Assembly (NCBI GenBank): GCA_031268055.1
Contig: JAIRXY010000299.1
Span: 1 to 6,792 of the forward strand
DNA length: 6,792 nucleotides
From: Prevotellaceae bacterium
GTDB lineage: Bacteria > Bacteroidota > Bacteroidia > Bacteroidales > UBA932
Direction of reading: 5' to 3'
Shown: positions 6,399 through 6,792 of the stretch, piece after piece
Layout of the letters: each line of letters opens with the position of its first letter
Numbering within the stretch: position 1 is the stretch's first letter
Made by a program: the position numbers and the translations under genes
Notes under the pieces: model-generated
What the model saw: only the letters and a program-made list of their open reading frames with translations
The model's database searches: none
Told to the model about the DNA's origin: nothing

Positions 6399-6429
6399 CA
6401 AAGATAAGCCTAAGTTGCCGGATTTGCAG
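6399..6429 (-). promoter_or_regulatory. Promoter of the pcm-led operon
   Basis: On the minus strand TATCTTTG (6406-6399) exactly matches the Bacteroidota -7 element TAnnTTTG. The -33 element is imperfect: CTG at 6429-6427 stands 20 bases upstream where TTG is expected. Transcription would begin near 6393, giving a leader of about 20 bases before the pcm ATG at 6371. This is the only convincing promoter I see for the five leftward genes. Confidence 0.65.
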
Positions 6430-6453
6430 TATTTGCTAAGCTACTTTACGTTA

Positions 6454-6462
6454 TGTGGATAA
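6454..6462 (-). promoter_or_regulatory. Perfect DnaA-box sequence
   Basis: TGTGGATAA on the plus strand is the exact complement of the consensus DnaA box TTATCCACA. It lies in the AT-rich spacer between the divergent promoters of pcm and the gene at 6577. I see no cluster of further boxes, so an origin is not indicated. It could be a DnaA-regulated or DnaA-titrating site, or a chance match. Confidence 0.4.
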
Positions 6463-6464
6463 AT

Positions 6465-6538
6465 TATAGCCAGCTTATTTTTAGGTATTTATAGCCTAAG
6501 TCAATTGCTTGTTAATAAAATAGGTCAACAATATAGCC
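6465..6538 (+). repeat. Three TATAGCC direct repeats
   Basis: TATAGCC occurs at 6465-6471, 6490-6496 and 6532-6538 within a 170-base spacer; the first two copies share the longer TTATAGCC. Starts are 25 and 42 bases apart. The last copy lies just upstream of the -7 box of the rightward gene, a position where a regulator could act. The motif is short and AT-rich, so function is speculative. Confidence 0.35.
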
Positions 6539-6548
6539 TTGCGTTGGC

Positions 6549-6556
6549 TACTTTTG
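6549..6556 (+). promoter_or_regulatory. -7 promoter element for the rightmost gene
   Basis: TACTTTTG exactly matches TAnnTTTG and lies 20 bases before the ATG at 6577, giving a predicted leader of about 14 bases. No TTG stands at the expected -33 distance, so the promoter may be weak or activator-dependent. Confidence 0.55.
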
Positions 6557-6576
6557 CATAATTAAAAATTGACAAA

Positions 6577-6792
6577 ATGAAAGCTTTACTGCTGGGCTTC
6601 GCCAACGAAGGGGAAGAGCTTGCGCGCTGCTTGCAGCGCCTTGGGTGCACGGTATCAGCCGGCGATTCGTGGGAAAAAGGCGTCGACGTGGCGTTCGTGC
6701 ATACGCTGCGCTCGCTGACCGAGGTTAGCCCCTACATACACTCTCTGTGCCACCTGTTTGTGGAGCGGCATGCGCTGCCGCCGGAGGAGCTC
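6577..6792 (+). CDS. Uncharacterised protein, N-terminal part only
   Basis: From an ATG after an A-rich leader (AATTGACAAA) the frame stays open for 72 codons to the window edge. The start MKALLLGFANEGEELARCLQRLGCTVSAGDS looks like a first beta strand, a glycine-containing turn, a helix and a second strand ending in an acidic residue, the pattern of Rossmann-like or receiver-like folds. The glycine spacing (GFANEG) does not match a classic GxGxxG dinucleotide site. I do not recognise the family. Support for a real gene is the promoter box, the start context and GC-rich codon third positions like those of the neighbouring genes. The gene is cut by the window end. Confidence 0.6.
   Translation, partial: MKALLLGFANEGEELARCLQRLGCTVSAGDSWEKGVDVAFVHTLRSLTEVSPYIHSLCHLFVERHALPPEEL

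Noticed and set aside
6407..6576. A replication origin near rsmG.
   Set aside because: Only one DnaA box is seen, with no box cluster, no dnaA or mnmG gene, and no clear unwinding element.

Overview
The window looks like chromosomal DNA from a member of the Bacteroidota. Three lines of evidence support this: a RagB/SusD-type lipoprotein, a DUF3078-type outer-membrane protein, and three exact copies of the Bacteroidota sigma-factor -7 element TAnnTTTG placed sensibly before genes. No gene has a clear Shine-Dalgarno sequence; leaders are A/T-rich, as expected for the phylum. Genes are of moderate GC content and the spacers are much more AT-rich. I see no tRNA, rRNA, CRISPR array, insertion sequence or prophage gene.

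Layout. Positions 1-50 (minus strand) hold only the first 16 codons of a gene whose N-terminus resembles ROK-type sugar kinases. Positions 51-654 contain no convincing gene. A good plus-strand promoter near 311-344 should start a transcript at about 350, giving a leader of about 300 nt before the next gene. That leader is rich in inverted repeats, several of them mutually exclusive, and one possible helix ends directly at a run of seven T. Positions 655-2238 (plus) encode a SusD-like lipoprotein with an unusual extra N-terminal domain and no SusC partner in view. A strong stem-loop terminator follows at 2270-2322.

From 6371 down to 2412 (minus) five genes lie head to tail with gaps of 8-23 bases and form one probable operon: pcm (protein isoaspartate repair methyltransferase), an MBL-fold hydrolase of the glyoxalase II-like group, rsmG (16S rRNA m7G methyltransferase), manA (mannose-6-phosphate isomerase) and a DUF3078 outer-membrane protein. 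The products are protein repair, thioester or related hydrolysis, ribosome modification, sugar-phosphate metabolism and an envelope protein. They look like a co-transcribed housekeeping set rather than one pathway. A -7 box overlapping the longest possible pcm ORF shows that pcm should start at the internal ATG (6371).

The spacer 6407-6576 carries divergent promoters, three TATAGCC repeats and one perfect DnaA-box sequence. At 6577 an uncharacterised plus-strand gene begins and runs off the window.

The most interesting items are the possible conditional-terminator leader upstream of the SusD-like gene, and that SusD-like protein itself. It has a compact SusD core and an N-terminal domain containing an EF-hand-like loop in a context that resembles a segment of SusC proteins.
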